This document shows, piece by piece, positions 53,395-62,965 of a stretch of DNA of 64,000 bases. The translations under genes and the position numbers were made by a program. Below the pieces are notes generated by a model, which did not search any database, was not told where the DNA came from, and saw only the letters and a list, made by a program, of their open reading frames with translations. Origin of the DNA: Lachnospiraceae bacterium. Its GTDB lineage: Bacteria > Bacillota > Clostridia > Lachnospirales > Lachnospiraceae. The DNA lies in assembly GCA_017450485.1 (NCBI GenBank), contig JAFSTN010000025.1:186001-250000 (forward strand). The letters are read 5' to 3'. Positions within the stretch are counted from its first letter, which is position 1. Every line of letters begins with the position of its first letter.

Positions 53395-55677
53395 CTATAT
53401 TGCTCCACGCTTCATATGACCGGTTGTAGTCGGCATATCGGAAAAAAATGCATCGGCATCCTCGTTTGATTTAAGAAAATGCCGGATGATATCAGCGGAT
53501 TTTTCGCGGTCTTCTATGGTCAGATCTATGCGATATCTGTCTGCAAGTCTGTCCTTGTCCTCTGTTTTTTCTCTTTTGACCTGATCATACAGGCACAGCG
53601 GTCTCTCGTTATATATAATATTGGTGCATATTCTGCAATCGCATACAACCGGGAATCGTATGCCCTTTCTGTCTCTGAGCATGACATATCCGCTATCCGG
53701 TCCGCATATGCTTATATCGCGGTGCTGACTGCCGAGGCATTCCCCGTATGTTTTGCGGATGCATCCTGCCGTGATCATCATCGGGATGTAACCATATATC
53801 ACAAGTGATGATTCGAATCCGGTTTTTAATTCATATAAGCCCTTTTTATTCAGTTCATATGGACAGGTAAAACCTTTGAACCCCGGTATTGAAGCCAGAT
53901 ATCCGGCGGCATGTGTATTGAAGGCATATATATGGGTATCCGTAACTATTCCCTTACCGGGCATATGTGATACGGCATATCCGATCTCATCGTATGTATG
54001 GGCCAGAATTCCGTTGATATAAGGATTATCATTGACCAGCGCATCCAGTATGCCATAAAGTGCATGGGCCTCTTCCTTATCGTCTGTTCCGTTCCCCCGG
54101 ATGATGCGATCCCGCATAATGACCGGCATTGATATATAGATCTCCGGTATAACAGAGGAAATGCGCCGGTACATATCATTATCGATCACATTAGAAGCGG
54201 CTATATCATAACCGATGTACAGGCGACCGATGCTGCCTGTTGATTCAACGGTATCAAGCATGGCTTTGAGCTGATCCAATGTTGAAATCGATATATCCAG
54301 AGCCTGAATACCGGAATGATTAACGCTTATGTCGGGTGTAATACAGGCTTCCGCAATACGATGCGGAGCATAACCTTTATCCTCTATTATCCTGTCGGCA
54401 AGCTCATCATATGCCTGTCTTCTGAGATCATTTAATGCGGAGACCGTCATAAAGACGTTATCGCTCATGTCTATATCTGTATCCGAACAGATAAATCCGC
54501 TCTCTCCGGTCTTCTTTAATCTTGATTCTATGTCCGAAGCAAGTAACGGAGCTTTCCGGGCGGGTTCCGCCGTGTTTCCTGTTACAGAAACGGCATTGAA
54601 TCCGCTGGTGGCTGTTATGACAGCAGGCTCTCCTTCATGGATATATGCACTTATCTCTGCGGATATCTTTTCACAGGAGTGCACATATTTATCACGGATA
54701 CCGGTCACGAAGCTTTCATCATTTCCGTTATATCCGGGAGAATCCAGAGTGATAAGCTGTCTGCCCTTCTCTCCGGTATAATATCCGGAGGATATGTCCG
54801 TACGAATATACAGTGAGGAGATCCGATTCCGGTCTTTATCGCTGATATGATAGTTCTCACGTCCGTGTTCAAGATATTTGTCGATGTATTTACGATACAT
54901 GCCCGTTACACCGGCAACATATTCAGGGCTTTTCATGCGCCCCTCAATCTTGAAGGAATCTATTCCGGCATCGATAAGCTGCGGAATGATATCCAAAGTA
55001 CACATGTCCTTCATGCTCAAAGGATAAGAGGAACCTTTTCCACGCGCTCCGTCCATGTCATGCCCGTCACACAGTACATCGAAAGGAAGCCTGCAGGTGC
55101 CTGCACATCTGCCGCGATTTCCGCTCCTTCCGCCGATCATCGAGCTCATAAGACATAAACCCGAGTATGAGTAGCACATGGCGCCGTGAATAAAGCATTC
55201 TATCTCAAGGCCGGTATCATCCTTGATATGGCGTATCTCGGGAAGTGTCAGTTCTCTTGCAGGAACAATACGGCTAAACCCCTGTTCCCGCATCAGGCGG
55301 GCACCATATGTATTCATGATGCTCATCTGAGTGGAGGCATGGAGTTTCAGCTCCGGAAAACATGTACGAAGCATTTCGATCAAGCCGGTATCCTGGATTA
55401 TAATACCGTCCAAGCCGGATTCATACAGCGGCTTGACTGTGTTATACGCTTCTTCGTATTCAGTTGTATTGATCAGGGTATTTAGAGTCAGATAGACGGA
55501 CACACCTCTCAGGTGAGCCTGACGTATACCGGATATGAATTCTTCGACGGTCAGATTACCTGCATATGCTCTGGCGGAAAATCGTTCGGTCCCGGCATAT
55601 ACAGCATCCGCACCTGCATTGATGGCTGCCTCGAGGCATTCATATGTGCCGGCGGGGGCCAGTAATTCAGTTTCCAC
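53395..55677 (-). CDS. U32 family peptidase / 23S rRNA hydroxylase-like protein
   Basis: 760 residues of the long U32 type. The N-terminal domain begins METELLAPAGTYECLEAAIN and has HGAMCYSYSGLCLMSSMIGG, SGNRGRCAGTCRLPF with the Cys residues that bind iron-sulfur in relatives, and FKIEGRMKSPEYVAGV. The C-terminal half (about 380-760) is a second barrel-like part with a Cys set near CDCRICTN. U32 proteins such as RlhA hydroxylate 23S rRNA or tRNA rather than cleave protein; which activity applies here is not visible. It lies between zapA (10-base overlap) and ftsW. Confidence 0.9.
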   Translation of the reverse strand: METELLAPAGTYECLEAAINAGADAVYAGTERFSARAYAGNLTVEEFISGIRQAHLRGVSVYLTLNTLINTTEYEEAYNTVKPLYESGLDGIIIQDTGLIEMLRTCFPELKLHASTQMSIMNTYGARLMREQGFSRIVPARELTLPEIRHIKDDTGLEIECFIHGAMCYSYSGLCLMSSMIGGRSGNRGRCAGTCRLPFDVLCDGHDMDGARGKGSSYPLSMKDMCTLDIIPQLIDAGIDSFKIEGRMKSPEYVAGVTGMYRKYIDKYLEHGRENYHISDKDRNRISSLYIRTDISSGYYTGEKGRQLITLDSPGYNGNDESFVTGIRDKYVHSCEKISAEISAYIHEGEPAVITATSGFNAVSVTGNTAEPARKAPLLASDIESRLKKTGESGFICSDTDIDMSDNVFMTVSALNDLRRQAYDELADRIIEDKGYAPHRIAEACITPDISVNHSGIQALDISISTLDQLKAMLDTVESTGSIGRLYIGYDIAASNVIDNDMYRRISSVIPEIYISMPVIMRDRIIRGNGTDDKEEAHALYGILDALVNDNPYINGILAHTYDEIGYAVSHMPGKGIVTDTHIYAFNTHAAGYLASIPGFKGFTCPYELNKKGLYELKTGFESSLVIYGYIPMMITAGCIRKTYGECLGSQHRDISICGPDSGYVMLRDRKGIRFPVVCDCRICTNIIYNERPLCLYDQVKREKTEDKDRLADRYRIDLTIEDREKSADIIRHFLKSNEDADAFFSDMPTTTGHMKRGAI

Positions 55678-56017
55678 TTTGGGCTTTTTTGAGATTACGC
55701 TCCGTGTTCTCCATCTTGATCTGGGTTGCGATCAGCTCGTGCTTCAGGTCATAGAGTTCCTTATCACGATTCGCTATATCTTCTTCCAGAAGTTCGATCT
55801 GCTTACGGGCTTTGAAATAATCATCGGCTATATTGATCTGTAATAAAACAGACTGGGTATCGAGCGGTAAACGCTTGAAACCATCATCATCGGCATATTC
55901 CGATATCTTGTTATTCAGATAAGCTGCGACCTTCTGCAGATACTCTTCACTTTCGTATCCGCTCAGTGTGAATACCTTACCGCCTATAATAACTTCAGTA
56001 TCAGTCTTAACAGCCAT
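55667..56017 (-). CDS. zapA: cell division protein ZapA
   Basis: 116 residues with GGAGG six bases before the ATG. VIIGGKVFTLSGYESEEYLQ and VAAYLNNKI at the N-terminus form the ZapA globular head, and a C-terminal coiled coil (about 60-110) with LLEEDIANRDKELYDLKHEL would form the tetramer. ZapA cross-links FtsZ filaments. In clostridia it commonly lies between ruvB and a U32 gene, as here. Confidence 0.9.
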   Translation of the reverse strand: MAVKTDTEVIIGGKVFTLSGYESEEYLQKVAAYLNNKISEYADDDGFKRLPLDTQSVLLQINIADDYFKARKQIELLEEDIANRDKELYDLKHELIATQIKMENTERNLKKAQSGN

Positions 56018-56077
56018 AATAACCTCCGACTATCAATGAACAACGCTTATTCAGTATATCAAAATCAGATATATATA

Positions 56078-57151
56078 TCAATCGGGCATTTCCAGTCCCA
56101 GATGCCTGTATGCATGTTCTGTGGCCACTCTGCCGCGGGGGGTCCTGTTTATAAATCCCTGCATGATGAGATACGGTTCGATAACATCCTCGAGAGTACC
56201 GGGATCTTCTCCGAGTGCGGCTGACAGTGTATCCAGGCCGACAGGTCCACCGGAGAATTTGTGTATTATGGTATTGAGCATATTACGATCGACACCGTCC
56301 AGCCCAAGTGCATCAACATCCAGCAGATCCAGACTGGTCCTGGCTACATTTCCTGTGATCACACCGTCGTACCGTACCTGGGCAAAATCCCGTACACGCT
56401 TGAGCATACGGTTGGCGAGTCTGGGAGTTCCCCGGCTGCGTCTGGCTATTTCCGTCTCGCCGGCATCATCTATTTCAACTTCCAGTATGTGTGCGGAATT
56501 ATGTATGATGGTCTTTAGCTCATCGACAGTATAATACTCGAGTCTCTGTATCATCCCGAAACGATCCCTTAACGGGGCCGTGAGCAGTCCTGCGCGGGTC
56601 GTGGCACCTATAAGCGTAAATCTGGGTAATGAGATGCGCCTGCTGACGACCGATTCACCTTTTGAGTAGATAACGTCAACTGCGTAATCTTCCATGGCTG
56701 AATACATGGTTTCCTCGACCTGACGGTTCAAACGGTGTATCTCATCAATGAACAGGACGTCACCCTTCTGGAGCTTTGACAGAATGGCCACTATATCACC
56801 GGGAGTCTCTATGGCCGGGCCGGACGTGATCACGCATTTCGATCCCATCTCATTGGCGATGATACCCGCCAGAGTAGTCTTGCCGAGTCCGGGAGGTCCG
56901 TAGAACAGGCAGTGGTCCAATGATTCACCGCGTAATCGGGCAGCCTCGATGAAAACCTTAAGATTCTCCTTGGTCTTCGTCTGTCCAATATAATGATCAA
57001 AGGTCTTCGGACGCAGTATATTCTCGATACTTGCATCTTCGCTGCTCCTGTCGGTCATTATCGCGGTATTCGTACGTCCGGCACTGCCTGATGAAGTCGT
57101 ATCGGTATTATATGAACCCGAATCCGGGCTGTCTGTCTGTATGGTTCTCAT
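56078..57151 (-). CDS. ruvB: Holliday junction branch migration helicase RuvB
   Basis: 357 residues; the ATG at 57151 has AGAGG seven bases upstream and is preferred to one at 57058 without a site, though this gives a 42-residue Ser/Thr/Gly-rich head before [19 protein letters not shown]+ motifs: [50 protein letters not shown], and the C-terminal winged helix. RuvB drives branch migration on junctions bound by RuvA, encoded upstream in the same run. Confidence 0.96.
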   Translation of the reverse strand: MRTIQTDSPDSGSYNTDTTSSGSAGRTNTAIMTDRSSEDASIENILRPKTFDHYIGQTKTKENLKVFIEAARLRGESLDHCLFYGPPGLGKTTLAGIIANEMGSKCVITSGPAIETPGDIVAILSKLQKGDVLFIDEIHRLNRQVEETMYSAMEDYAVDVIYSKGESVVSRRISLPRFTLIGATTRAGLLTAPLRDRFGMIQRLEYYTVDELKTIIHNSAHILEVEIDDAGETEIARRSRGTPRLANRMLKRVRDFAQVRYDGVITGNVARTSLDLLDVDALGLDGVDRNMLNTIIHKFSGGPVGLDTLSAALGEDPGTLEDVIEPYLIMQGFINRTPRGRVATEHAYRHLGLEMPD

Positions 57152-57184
57152 AAATCAGCCTCTGATATTCTGTAATAAGATATG

Positions 57185-57802
57185 TTATCTGATGAGTTTT
57201 AAAGCTGCGTTGATGATCTCGTCTACTGATGCATCCGGATCGATATCAGCCATCAATACTGCTCTTCTGGCTTCGGCTTCTTTGAACTGCAGCGCGGAAA
57301 GGGCATCTATGGCTTCGGACATGTTAGGACTTATCTTGCTGTTATCTACTATGTCGACCGAACCGCCGGCTGAACCGGTTGCTGACGCCAATACAACCGT
57401 AGCATCATATTTGTTCTTCAGATCCACTATCAGACGTTCCGCGGATTTTTTCCCAAGTCCGGGAGCTTTGGACAGAGTCTTTACGTCTCCGGTCACAATG
57501 GCTATACGTATGGCATCGGCATCAAGATAGGATAAAAGGCTCAGTGCTGCCTTGGGGCCTATACCGCTGACTGTGATAAGCTGTGAGAACATGGCCAGAT
57601 CGTCCTTGGATATGAATCCGATGAGTTCGATGGCGTTCTCGCGTACGGAAGTATATGTATACAGCTTCACTTCTCCGCCTATGTCGGGGAGTCTCTCAGC
57701 CGTGGATGCGGGGATCTGTATGTTATAACCTATGTTGTTGACTTCGAGAACGCAGCTGTCGGCATTCGCTTCGGCCACTTTACCGTTAAAATATGCGTAC
57801 AT
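57185..57802 (-). CDS. ruvA: Holliday junction DNA-binding protein RuvA
   Basis: 205 residues. MYAYFNGKVAEANADSCVLE at the start (OB-fold), two helix-hairpin-helix motifs, ITVSGIGPKAALSLLSYL and LSKAPGLGKKSAERLIVDL, and a C-terminal RuvB-binding domain (about 155-205). It binds four-way junctions as a tetramer. A GAGG site precedes the start. ruvB follows after 33 bases. Confidence 0.96.
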   Translation of the reverse strand: MYAYFNGKVAEANADSCVLEVNNIGYNIQIPASTAERLPDIGGEVKLYTYTSVRENAIELIGFISKDDLAMFSQLITVSGIGPKAALSLLSYLDADAIRIAIVTGDVKTLSKAPGLGKKSAERLIVDLKNKYDATVVLASATGSAGGSVDIVDNSKISPNMSEAIDALSALQFKEAEARRAVLMADIDPDASVDEIINAALKLIR

Positions 57803-57811
57803 AATAATGCC

Positions 57812-58330
57812 TCAAACCAATTTAGTAGGGTCAAACCTGTTAAGTACCGGTAAAACAAGTGATGAAATAAAACCCAGCAAGGCTCCGGTCAGCGCTCCTG
57901 ATATGATCAGCGCCGGCACATAATACACTATCCGCGTGGTGCCGAGAACCAGAACCGCGACTGTCAGCTGACCCATGTTATGTGTGACACCGCCTGTCAG
58001 ACTGACTCCAATCGGGCTGAATCTGCCTGTCTTATGAACGAGAGTCATACATACGAAGCTTAATATGGCACCCGCCAGTGAGTATATGATCATCGACAGA
58101 TTACCGAACAGAAAACCTGAGAGGATCACACGGAGCAGGTCTACGGTCAGAGCTTCTCTCCATCCGCAAATGTATAAAAGTATAACTACACAGAGATTGG
58201 CCAGTCCGAGCTTGACACCGGGGATGCCGAAGTTAAACGGTATCAGTGATTCCACATATCCCAATATCAGTGAAAGTGCCAGGCATAAACCCATATATGC
58301 GACATTGGATGTTCCAGTACGTGTATCCAT
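57812..58330 (-). CDS. Gx transporter family membrane protein
   Basis: 172 residues from the ATG at 58330 (GGTGA upstream); an in-frame GTG at 58342 would overlap the previous gene. Five or six hydrophobic segments with GVKLGLANLCVVILLYICGW and FSPIGVSLTGGVTHNMGQL, the Gx transporter (Hpre_diP_synt_I) pattern. These proteins resemble S components of ECF transporters and travel with NusG-II and FMN-binding genes in clostridia; the ligand is unknown. The old name heptaprenyl diphosphate synthase component I has little support. It is translated directly after the NusG-II gene. Confidence 0.88.
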   Translation of the reverse strand: MDTRTGTSNVAYMGLCLALSLILGYVESLIPFNFGIPGVKLGLANLCVVILLYICGWREALTVDLLRVILSGFLFGNLSMIIYSLAGAILSFVCMTLVHKTGRFSPIGVSLTGGVTHNMGQLTVAVLVLGTTRIVYYVPALIISGALTGALLGFISSLVLPVLNRFDPTKLV

Positions 58331-58335
58331 GCTCT

Positions 58336-58812
58336 TCACCACGTCACGGCATCATAATCGTCCGTATCCGCCGCTTCCGGCCCATCCTGCGCTACTGTGA
58401 CCGTTACACCGTGCGGCAGACATACGATCGACTCTCCGATCCGGGATATCGGTTTACTGTGAACACATATCAGGTCAGGGCAGTCAGCTTCTGTCATGTC
58501 AGCGTGACCATCCGATATACGTAATATATTGATAGCATTATCCTGCTCAATGATCACTTCGCGTTCGACATTAAGGGGATAAATACAGCTCCCGGTCCGA
58601 ACAGATAACCCTTCTTCACCGGAGGTGTTGTCTGATATACATGCTTCACCGGCCTCTATCCTGATCTCAATATATCCCCCCGTATCCTGTGCGCATCGGA
58701 TAATGAGTAATATGATTCCGGCTGCCAATAAACACGCCGCAAGCAAAATAATATCATTTACATACCTGCGGCGTCTGTTTTCACTGTTATGGATTATATC
58801 ACTATCGAACAT
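58336..58812 (-). CDS. NusG domain II membrane protein
   Basis: 158 residues if the ATG at 58812 is used; an ATG six codons earlier is also possible, and both overlap the preceding gene end. One membrane helix (about 20-42), then an external NusG-II domain with the conserved pattern LRISDGHADMTEADCPDLIC and ISRIGESIVCLPHGVTV, two Cys probably close in space. These proteins are paired with Gx transporters, often near redox-linked FMN-binding proteins. The role is unknown. Confidence 0.88.
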   Translation of the reverse strand: MFDSDIIHNSENRRRRYVNDIILLAACLLAAGIILLIIRCAQDTGGYIEIRIEAGEACISDNTSGEEGLSVRTGSCIYPLNVEREVIIEQDNAINILRISDGHADMTEADCPDLICVHSKPISRIGESIVCLPHGVTVTVAQDGPEAADTDDYDAVTW

Positions 58813-60622
58813 ATGTTTCAAGTAATACAAAACTGCGTGGTTGAACTTTTATACTGTTTCCGTCCAGAGTGTTACCCGTATCGGTTGTCAGGGTCATCTT
58901 CCACTCCATCCTGTTCTTGAGCTTGGGTACTGCTATGGGTTTCGGTTCCCAATGCATATTATATATGAGATAGATCAGGCGCTCATCCTTATCATCGGCA
59001 TATTTGTCATAGTAGAGTATACCGAAGCTGTGAGATGTCGGTCCTATGTCTGCCCGCCACAGTTCCTCTCCGTGCATGGATATATCCGGATATCCGTATG
59101 ACAGGAAATCTCTTCCCGTAAATGCATGATCGGATCCTAAAGCAGGGTGGGATCTGCGTATCCCGATGAGAGTTTTGACATAATCCAGAAGCTCACTTGC
59201 AAAAGCACCTGAAGACCATTTTATATAGCCGGTTGCATTATCCTGATTATAAGGATTATTGTTTCCGTATTGTGTATTGCCGAACTCGTCTCCTCCGTAT
59301 ATCAGCGGAGTTCCCTGAGACATGAGCGTAAGTGCGAAACCATTCTTGAACTGCCGTTTTCTGAGTTCCAATATGCTCTTTCTGCGTGTTGCACCTTCAT
59401 AACCGCAGTTCCAGCTGTAATTATAATCGGCCCCGTCTGTACCGTTTTCGCCGTTTTCCAGATTATGCTTCTCGTTATATGAGACTATGTCCATGGCTCG
59501 CATGGTATCCTGTCTGGCAATGAAAACGATGGGATGAGATACCGGATCCGAATCTCTCAGTTGCAGGGCCGCATCCTGGGCGGAGTTCGGATCTCCTTTA
59601 AGGAACTTGCGTATATCCGTCATGAAACTCAGATCCATATACCCGTGTTCGGGATTATACTGTTCGTCGGATCTGGTTATCGGTTCGTCAGTCAGTATCT
59701 TGCAGCCGTATATGATAGGATCTGTCATGATATCATCGATCGGCAGTGAGCCCCCTATAAGCTGGAAACCGTCGATATCATAAATGGTACGCCAGAATCT
59801 GAGCAGATCCGTAATATCTCTGGATGAAAACCTGGCCGGGAATTTGAACTGGAGAATGATCTCCATGCCTGCCTTATGTATGGCATTTACCATCTCGTGC
59901 ATCTCGCGTACGGGATATCCCGATGCCGAATACGATTGTTTGGGGACAAAATAGTATCCGTCCGTATAACCCCAGAAATTCACCATTCCCGAAGGCTCAT
60001 CGCCTTTTTTGATCATATCAGGCAGAGCTATGACTTCATTGAACTCGTACAGGGGCATGAATATAAGTGATGTCACCCCGAGAGATCTGATATAAGGCAG
60101 TTTCTGTATGATACCGCGGAATGTTCCTTTATCGCGGACCTTGGAGGATGTGTGAGCAGTATAGCCACGTACATGCACCATGTAGAATATACTCTCGGAA
60201 AACGGAATCGGAGTACGATGGGCTAAGTCGGATATATGGTTATCTGTACTTATCCTGGAAAAAGGTGATGTGACTGTGCCAAATGCACCGAAACCATCCG
60301 AATCCTCCATTCGGGGATCCGGAAAAACGTCATCACCGCTGAAAAACAGATACTTGATACCCCGGCCGTTCTTATCTTTAAGAAATCTGGAAACCGAATC
60401 ATGACCATTGAAACGGACTTCCATAGCACATATCCGGCCTTCTCTGGCCCAGCTCGGAAAGCTTATCTTAATCGGTGCACTGGTGCTCTCGGGATAAATG
60501 AGAACGCCGCAATCCGGGCCCGAGGCAAATTCTCCGACAAAACGGATACCCTGAGCGGTATATGCAGCCCCGAGGGGATATGGCAACGTCTTATGTAATG
60601 TATATATATCTGTCATATTCAT
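58802..60622 (-). CDS. degenerate GH13 / GlgX-like protein, probably inactive
   Basis: 606 residues, cytoplasmic. The outline of a glycogen-debranching (GlgX/isoamylase) enzyme is clear: NFWGYTDGYYFVPKQSYSAS near 215, VSYNEKHNLENGENGTDG near 380, SWNCGYEGATR near 403 and FALTLMSQGTPLIYGGDEFG near 430. All core catalytic motifs are altered. Region I DVVYNH-type reads LQFKFPAR (257-264). Region II GFRFD-type reads GFQLI (285-289), so the nucleophile Asp is Ile289 and the Arg is Gln287. The His-Asp of region IV is replaced near 369-372. Only the region III Glu (Glu313, LTDEP) remains. It may bind glycogen or regulate a partner. The start overlaps the zinc-ribbon gene upstream (ATGA). Confidence 0.85.
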   Translation of the reverse strand: MNMTDIYTLHKTLPYPLGAAYTAQGIRFVGEFASGPDCGVLIYPESTSAPIKISFPSWAREGRICAMEVRFNGHDSVSRFLKDKNGRGIKYLFFSGDDVFPDPRMEDSDGFGAFGTVTSPFSRISTDNHISDLAHRTPIPFSESIFYMVHVRGYTAHTSSKVRDKGTFRGIIQKLPYIRSLGVTSLIFMPLYEFNEVIALPDMIKKGDEPSGMVNFWGYTDGYYFVPKQSYSASGYPVREMHEMVNAIHKAGMEIILQFKFPARFSSRDITDLLRFWRTIYDIDGFQLIGGSLPIDDIMTDPIIYGCKILTDEPITRSDEQYNPEHGYMDLSFMTDIRKFLKGDPNSAQDAALQLRDSDPVSHPIVFIARQDTMRAMDIVSYNEKHNLENGENGTDGADYNYSWNCGYEGATRRKSILELRKRQFKNGFALTLMSQGTPLIYGGDEFGNTQYGNNNPYNQDNATGYIKWSSGAFASELLDYVKTLIGIRRSHPALGSDHAFTGRDFLSYGYPDISMHGEELWRADIGPTSHSFGILYYDKYADDKDERLIYLIYNMHWEPKPIAVPKLKNRMEWKMTLTTDTGNTLDGNSIKVQPRSFVLLETYVR

Positions 60623-61359
60623 AAAATGTAGATAATATCAGTCAGACCGTATATCGGTTCTATATCCTTAAATACAAGCCATCCGTATTCGCCTGCACGT
60701 AAAGTGGTACTTATCACGCCGTTTCTGTATTCCTCGTAACTGTATCCTTCTGCGGCATATGCGATGATAATGCCTGCTGAAGCCAGTTCGCCGTCATGTA
60801 TGAGTATGACTTCATCTCCTTCACGGAACTCACCTTTGGCTACGCAGACCAAAACCACTGTTTTGCTTCCGTCACTGAAAGAATCATCCACATAAGCCAC
60901 AGATTCCGCATGTGAAGGAGCTGAATCCACAGCATCACAGATACGCTGCTTGTATAGGACAAAATCCTCGCGAACAGCATCCAGATTTACCTCGTCGAGC
61001 TCATCCGTATCGCCGTCGATGTAATACATACTTCGTTCCATATGTTCACAATCAGCGCATATATATCCATCGGCTATCCTGTGAGCCTTATGTTCAAAAG
61101 GTTTTCCGCATATGGGACATATTCCGTCGTAAGGCTCGGTATCAATGACATTTCCGGTTTCAATGATATTTCCGGCATTAATGACATTTCTGACTTCAAG
61201 AACGCTCATCGAAGCCGGATCATCTCCGCCGGCATCTGCGAATCTTTGCTTACATACACCGCATATTGCTCCGTTTGAAAGCATGTAAGCATCATCTTCG
61301 TTGATTTTGGATCCGCACAGCGGGCAATAATATATTTCTTTATCTTCAAAAACTGACAT
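60619..61359 (-). CDS. zinc-ribbon protein of unrecognised family, paralog A
   Basis: 246 residues from the ATG at 61359 (GGAG eight bases upstream). Two treble-clef or ribbon pairs: YYCPLCGSKI...AICGVCKQRF and GICPICGKPF...YICADCEHME, each CxxC-CxxC. Between them is a three-unit six-residue repeat. The C-terminal half (about 150-246) is beta-rich: VVLVCVAKGEFREGDEVILI then LASAGIIIAY and GEYGWLVFKDIEPIYGL, similar in feel to an elongation-factor domain 2 barrel. The gene at 62966 encodes a full-length paralog. No enzyme motif is seen. It is coupled to the degenerate GH13 gene by a four-base overlap. Confidence 0.75.
   Translation of the reverse strand: MSVFEDKEIYYCPLCGSKINEDDAYMLSNGAICGVCKQRFADAGGDDPASMSVLEVRNVINAGNIIETGNVIDTEPYDGICPICGKPFEHKAHRIADGYICADCEHMERSMYYIDGDTDELDEVNLDAVREDFVLYKQRICDAVDSAPSHAESVAYVDDSFSDGSKTVVLVCVAKGEFREGDEVILIHDGELASAGIIIAYAAEGYSYEEYRNGVISTTLRAGEYGWLVFKDIEPIYGLTDIIYIL
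61141..61194 (-). repeat. three 18-bp tandem units inside zinc-ribbon paralog A
   Basis: On the + strand, units 61141-61158, 61159-61176 and 61177-61194 share the frame ATCAATGACATTTCCGGT with few changes. They encode N-V/I-I-N/E/D-A/T-G repeats in the linker between the two zinc ribbons. Paralog B lacks them. Confidence 0.85.
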
Positions 61360-61388
61360 AAGGATGAACTCCAATATTCTCTGATTGA

Positions 61389-61742
61389 TTATCGATCGAT
61401 ATACTCCAGATTATCGTTTGCCCGGTCGATCATTCTGGTAAGCGCATCACCGCTTCCGGTCAATTCGTTATTGCCGGCGTTGCTTTGATATATATATATT
61501 CCGCCGATCAGAGCAAGGCAGATGATGGCTGTCAGTATGATAGGTATTACACCGACGGTACGCTTACGATCTTCGGAAGGAGCGGTGGCTCTGACCTCAG
61601 GGGCAGAAACCGTGGTTTCGTCGGCGCTGTATACTGGCGTAACAGTTTGAATAGATTGCTTCTCCGGTATTGGTCTTCCGCATTTCATACAGAACAGAGC
61701 ACCTTCCGGCACTTCTCTTCCGCATTTTCCGCAAAATGACAT
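61389..61742 (-). CDS. zinc-ribbon single-pass membrane protein
   Basis: 117 residues. It starts MSFCGKCGREVPEGALFCMK, a compact zinc ribbon (CxxC-x12-CxxC), then a linker with Thr/Ser/Pro, a hydrophobic helix (VIPIILTAIICLALIGGIYI, about 64-83) and a short outer tail. The GGAGG site lies 11 bases before the ATG. Zinc-ribbon plus membrane helix proteins are common in clostridia and their partners are mostly unknown. It lies between a lipoprotein and zinc-ribbon paralog A. Confidence 0.75.
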   Translation of the reverse strand: MSFCGKCGREVPEGALFCMKCGRPIPEKQSIQTVTPVYSADETTVSAPEVRATAPSEDRKRTVGVIPIILTAIICLALIGGIYIYQSNAGNNELTGSGDALTRMIDRANDNLEYIDR

Positions 61743-61776
61743 ATCTGATTATTCCTCCATTGTACTGAAGATTATA

Positions 61777-62808
61777 TTATTCTTCTTCAATATCGTATTT
61801 TTCAGGCAGCTTAAGGGTTAAAGGATCTGTAATGCCGGAACTTAACTGTTCTTCATACCAGCTCATTACACGCGGGATCTCTTCCTCGGAGTAATCCGAC
61901 CATTTACTGCCCCATTTTACGAGTCTGATGCAATAATCAAACTGCTGTACATCATCGTAGGAGCAGATACCGGTTATCTCCATGGTATCTTTATGAGTAG
62001 TGTTTCCGGGCTCTATAACCCAATCGCCGGGTTTCAGATCGTCTCCGTCCCAGAATGTGCCTTTCTCGGCCGTGAAAGACCCAAGCTCGGTCATTCCGGT
62101 CCCGTCATTTGTTCCATAGACATCCGCCACTGCATAATCATTGTCCCATATATGTATCTCGGTATTACCCTCATCATCTATGCCGGATCTTCCCAAAACA
62201 TAGAATTGATAGCCTTCATTATCCTTCCAGACAGGATCAATGGGCTCCAGAGTCCAGTATCCGAACCAGTAACCATCCCAATAATCATGCATTGCATCGG
62301 TTACACCGGTCACATCTTCTTCTGCTTCGGGTTCCTCTGCAACAGGTTCTTCGGCAGTCTCCGTTATCCCAGGCTCTTCTACGGTCTCATCTTCGGGCTC
62401 GGGTGCTGTCGGATACTCGGGCTTAGCCGGTGCCGGGTCATTGCTTAAAGTAAACCCAAGTGTAAAACCTGTATCGGCAATCAGGAACTTGTCGCCTTTT
62501 ACCAATGCGGGGATATCGCCGAAAGCACTGTGTACAACACCGTTGGTTGCATCGTAAGTAATATCTTCGGGAGTTCCCTTGATCACGATATAACCGACTC
62601 CATTGTCAAAGACCGCATAGCTGCTGTCATCCAGATCATCGAACTTACCGATAGAACCGGCCTGTTCGCTGACGGAACTGAGCTTATAGTATCCATCCGG
62701 AGTTTGCCCGGATCCGCAACCGGATAAAAGTACAAGACCGGTGATCATAACGGCAGTGATCATGGAAAACCTTCTGATCAAATTCGACATACGGTTTACA
62801 TAATGCAT
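61777..62808 (-). CDS. lipoprotein with Glu/Pro-rich linker, function unknown
   Basis: 343 residues from the ATG at 62808 (GGAG eight bases upstream). Signal with lipobox LSGC (Cys near residue 31). Residues about 35-125 look like a small lipocalin-like or DUF-type beta domain (GYYKLSSVSEQAGSIGKFDD). A 60-residue linker of Glu, Pro and Thr follows (PEPEDETVEEPGITETAEEP, about 130-180). The C-terminal domain is Trp/Tyr/Asp-rich (DYWDGYWFGYWTLEPIDPVW) and resembles others found on the clostridial surface. I do not recognise a family. It is anchored to the outer face of the membrane. Confidence 0.75.
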   Translation of the reverse strand: MHYVNRMSNLIRRFSMITAVMITGLVLLSGCGSGQTPDGYYKLSSVSEQAGSIGKFDDLDDSSYAVFDNGVGYIVIKGTPEDITYDATNGVVHSAFGDIPALVKGDKFLIADTGFTLGFTLSNDPAPAKPEYPTAPEPEDETVEEPGITETAEEPVAEEPEAEEDVTGVTDAMHDYWDGYWFGYWTLEPIDPVWKDNEGYQFYVLGRSGIDDEGNTEIHIWDNDYAVADVYGTNDGTGMTELGSFTAEKGTFWDGDDLKPGDWVIEPGNTTHKDTMEITGICSYDDVQQFDYCIRLVKWGSKWSDYSEEEIPRVMSWYEEQLSSGITDPLTLKLPEKYDIEEE

Positions 62809-62898
62809 CGTGTTTTCTCCTTTCGGATAAGATGCAAAAAAAGACACATACAAAAATATAATACCATATAATAGAGCTCTTTACATACTGACATACTA

Positions 62899-62934
62899 AC
62901 AAAAACTATGCCCGGTGCATATTTGCACCGGGCA
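62899..62934 (-). terminator. rho-independent terminator after zinc-ribbon paralog B
   Basis: TGCCCGGTGCA (62909-62919) and TGCACCGGGCA (62924-62934) form a perfect 11-bp stem with a four-base loop. On the - strand TAGTTTTTGTT follows. Confidence 0.88.
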
Positions 62935-62965
62935 ATAAACAGACACTATGTACAGATGATCGGTT

